Assembly (NCBI GenBank): GCA_964354655.1
Contig: CAYHAL010000019.1
Coordinates: 1 to 24,238, forward strand
Source of the DNA: E44-bin46 sp964354655
Lineage (GTDB): Bacteria; Chloroflexota; Dehalococcoidia; Dehalococcoidales; E44-bin46
Direction of reading: 5' to 3'
DNA: 24,238 nt
Shown here: piece by piece, positions 22,634 to 24,238 of the stretch
How positions within the stretch are numbered: the stretch's first letter is position 1
Layout: each line of letters begins with the position of its first letter
Notes under the pieces: model-generated
The model's input: the letters and a program-made list of their open reading frames with translations, nothing else
What the model was told of the DNA's origin: nothing
Databases searched by the model: none
Position numbers and translations under genes: made by a program

Positions 22634-23755
22634 CTAATCTACTTTCACCCTGTATGCTTCCCTCACTTCCCGAGCCAGAACATAATTCATAGGCCCCACT
22701 TGCTTTACCAGGCCTTTAATCTCCATCATCGCCAGGGTACTACTTACTGTTGATATCGGCAAGCCGCTATTTCGGCAGACCTCGTCAATATGGGTGGGCT
22801 CAGCACTTAGTTGCTTTAGTAGCAAGGACTCGGTGTCAGAGGCTGGGATGACCTCTCTGATTTCCATTTGATGAGCTACCGCCGTCAGGTTCAGTTCCTC
22901 TAGAATATCATTGAAGTCGCGAACCAGCTTAGCCCCTTCCTGGATAAGGTGGTTGGTGCCACTACTTGCCGGGGAGAGGATACTGCCGGGAATAGCAAAC
23001 ACCTCTCTATTTTGTTCCAAAGCTAGATGAGCGGTAATCATCGCCCCACTAGTCTCCCCAGCTTCAGTGATTAGCACCCCAAGGCTCAGTCCACTCATTA
23101 TCCGATTACGCCGGGGGAAGTTATCAGCCTTAGGTCTGGTACCTAGGGGATACTCGCTGATTAGAGCCCCTTGCTGAATAATGCGACGAGCCAGATTAGC
23201 GTTCTCACTAGGGTAAACAATATCAAGCCCGCAGCCAAATACGGCAATAGTCCTGCCGCCGACTTCTAGGGCACTTTGGTGGGCTATTGAATCAATTCCT
23301 TTAGCTAAGCCACTGACGATGGTGATTTTACTCCTAGCTAGGTCGGTTACGATTTCCTCAGTTACTTGCCTGCCATAAACAGTAGCCCGGCGGGTGCCGA
23401 CTACCGCCAAACACCATTCATCCTCAGGGAGTAGGGAACCCCTGACGTAAAGTATTGGTGGATAATCATATATTTCTTTAAGCCGGGGTGGATACCCAGG
23501 GTCGTGCCAGGTAAGTACTTTTACTCCATAGCGGTCTAGCTTCTCCATCTCTGCTTCCAGAGAGAGCTTGGGTTGCCAGGAGGCAATGGCACGTATTGAG
23601 CCGTCATCCAGTCCTGAGTGCTTTAACTCAGACGGGGTAGCCTTCCAGGCATTCTCTAGATTGCCAAAATAGTTCTCCAGCTGGGTCAGCCTGACGCGAC
23701 CAATACCCGGTATTAAGCTGAAGCCCACCCAATATTTAATGTCTTTATTACTCAT
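22634..23755 (-). CDS. dprA: DNA-processing protein DprA
   Basis: 373 residues from the ATG at 23755. An upstream in-frame TTG (23794) lies inside the -35 box of the promoter and is not used. An N-terminal helix-hairpin-helix/SAM region (SLIPGIGRVRLTQLENYF) precedes the Rossmann-like DprA core: VGTRRATVYG, VSGLAKGIDSIAHQSAL, GCGLDIVYPSEN, FPRRNRIMSGLS and ITEAGETSGAMITA. A C-terminal winged helix (THIDEVCRNSGLPISTVSSTLAMMEIKGLV) completes it. It protects incoming single-stranded DNA and loads RecA. The message would start only a few bases before the ATG and no Shine-Dalgarno is seen. Confidence 0.95.
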   Translation of the reverse strand: MSNKDIKYWVGFSLIPGIGRVRLTQLENYFGNLENAWKATPSELKHSGLDDGSIRAIASWQPKLSLEAEMEKLDRYGVKVLTWHDPGYPPRLKEIYDYPPILYVRGSLLPEDEWCLAVVGTRRATVYGRQVTEEIVTDLARSKITIVSGLAKGIDSIAHQSALEVGGRTIAVFGCGLDIVYPSENANLARRIIQQGALISEYPLGTRPKADNFPRRNRIMSGLSLGVLITEAGETSGAMITAHLALEQNREVFAIPGSILSPASSGTNHLIQEGAKLVRDFNDILEELNLTAVAHQMEIREVIPASDTESLLLKQLSAEPTHIDEVCRNSGLPISTVSSTLAMMEIKGLVKQVGPMNYVLAREVREAYRVKVD

Positions 23756-23765
23756 TTTCAGAGCA

Positions 23766-23794
23766 ATTCTAGCACAGAGGCAAACTACTGACAA
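23766..23794 (-). promoter_or_regulatory. Sigma70-type promoter of dprA
   Basis: On the - strand, TTGTCA (23794-23789) and TAGAAT (23771-23766) are separated by exactly 17 bases. Each box differs from consensus by one base, and TGC before the -10 box gives an extended -10 element. The -10 ends ten bases before the dprA ATG, so the transcript is predicted to start about four or five bases before it. Confidence 0.75.
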
Positions 23795-23812
23795 TTAAAG
23801 TTTTTGTCCACC

Positions 23813-24127
23813 TCACCCCCTTTATCCCCCTCTCCTTCAAAGGAGAGGGGGGGAGGATATTAAAAAGAGGGGCGGAGTCCCTCTTAAACTCTCCTTCAAA
23901 CCTTGTCTTTTATCAAGAGGAAGGCAGTGTCTTTGAAGGCTGTAGCCTCTCTTAATAAAATCTCCACTTTTATTTAGGGGGAATGTGAATCTTTGAAGGG
24001 AAGTATGAAGGGGCTAGCGTCCCTCTTAGACACCTTAAAAGTAAGAGAGTTAAAGAGAGGCGAAGCCTCTCTTATAAAATAAAATTCCCCTTCCCCTTAG
24101 TAAGGGGAAGGGGATAAAGGGGATAGG
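23813..24127. repeat. Composite MITE-like hairpin repeat, copy 3
   Basis: The roughly 350 bases between dprA and the tRNA hold no gene. The left end has the hairpin CCCCCTCTCCTT (23826-23837) / AAGGAGAGGGGG (23840-23851), followed by AAGAGGGGC (23865-23873), loop GGA, GTCCCTCTT. The right end mirrors this: AAGAGAGGC (24053-24061), loop GAA, GCCTCTCTT, then CCCCTTCCCCTT (24087-24098), loop AGT, AAGGGGAAGGGG. The outer edges (CCCCTTTATCCCC on the left, GGGGATAAAGGGG on the right) are inverted repeats of each other. In between, further gene-like GGCTGTAGCC and GGGGCTAGCGTCCC arms and two CTTTGAAGG motifs occur. No transposase is encoded. Confidence 0.88.
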
Positions 24128-24148
24128 GTTCTAATAGAAGGGATGTTG

Positions 24149-24238
<90 letters not shown>

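Noticed and set aside
23756..23794. 13-residue N-terminal extension of DprA (TTG start)
   Set aside because: It would include the -35 and -10 boxes of a strong promoter; the ATG at 23755 matches the family.
23813..24127. CRISPR array
   Set aside because: The repeats are palindromic, of unequal length and spacing, in both orientations, with no unique spacers of constant size and no cas genes.

Overview
The window looks like a chromosomal stretch of a bacterium from the Chloroflexota, most likely a Dehalococcoidia-type metagenome-assembled genome. This is inferred from codon and protein style, the citramalate route to isoleucine, and the order dprA-topA-xer-pepP-efp; it is not proved. The run of 100 N at 9156-9255, flanked on both sides by the same 55 bases, shows a scaffolded draft assembly.

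Left half, + strand (1-10251). A GNAT acetyltransferase fragment is cut by the window start. It is followed by an MGMT-like protein lacking the alkyl-acceptor cysteine and by a cytoplasmic trypsin-like protease. The protease overlaps leuD by one base. leuD-leuB, a D-2-hydroxyacid dehydrogenase, cimA, a 55-residue membrane protein, aspS, tig and clpP then follow, closely spaced and partly overlapping. LeuD, LeuB and CimA belong to leucine synthesis and to threonine-independent isoleucine synthesis; leuC is not in the window. Two short intergenic stretches, before cimA and before aspS, hold decayed copies of the 3' ends of leuB and cimA. Each lies beyond one extra gene.

Right half, - strand (10253-24238). 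Reading in the direction of transcription: tRNA-Ser(GGA), a roughly 315-bp hairpin-rich repeat element, dprA with a clear sigma70-type promoter giving an almost leaderless message, topA, a Pro-rich lipoprotein, an unknown 153-residue protein, a XerC/D recombinase, a second repeat element, an M24B aminopeptidase, efp, a PHP phosphoesterase, a formyltransferase-like protein, a HAD phosphatase, a second D-2-hydroxyacid dehydrogenase, a DapA-family aldolase, a HEPN-like protein, a third repeat element, and a PfkB-family kinase whose stop codon lies one base from that of clpP.

Most genes are housekeeping (translation, protein folding and turnover, DNA topology, recombination, amino acid synthesis). 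The less ordinary material is: the dispersed double-hairpin repeat family at three loci; the gene-end duplication scars; substitutions at functional positions in LeuB (Arg-Arg where NAD-specific enzymes carry Asp-Ile), AspRS (His31/Gly83, the non-discriminating pattern), the MGMT-like protein and EF-P; and an unassigned block of PHP, formyltransferase, HAD, dehydrogenase and aldolase genes. I do not see a complete, recognisable new defence or mobile system.
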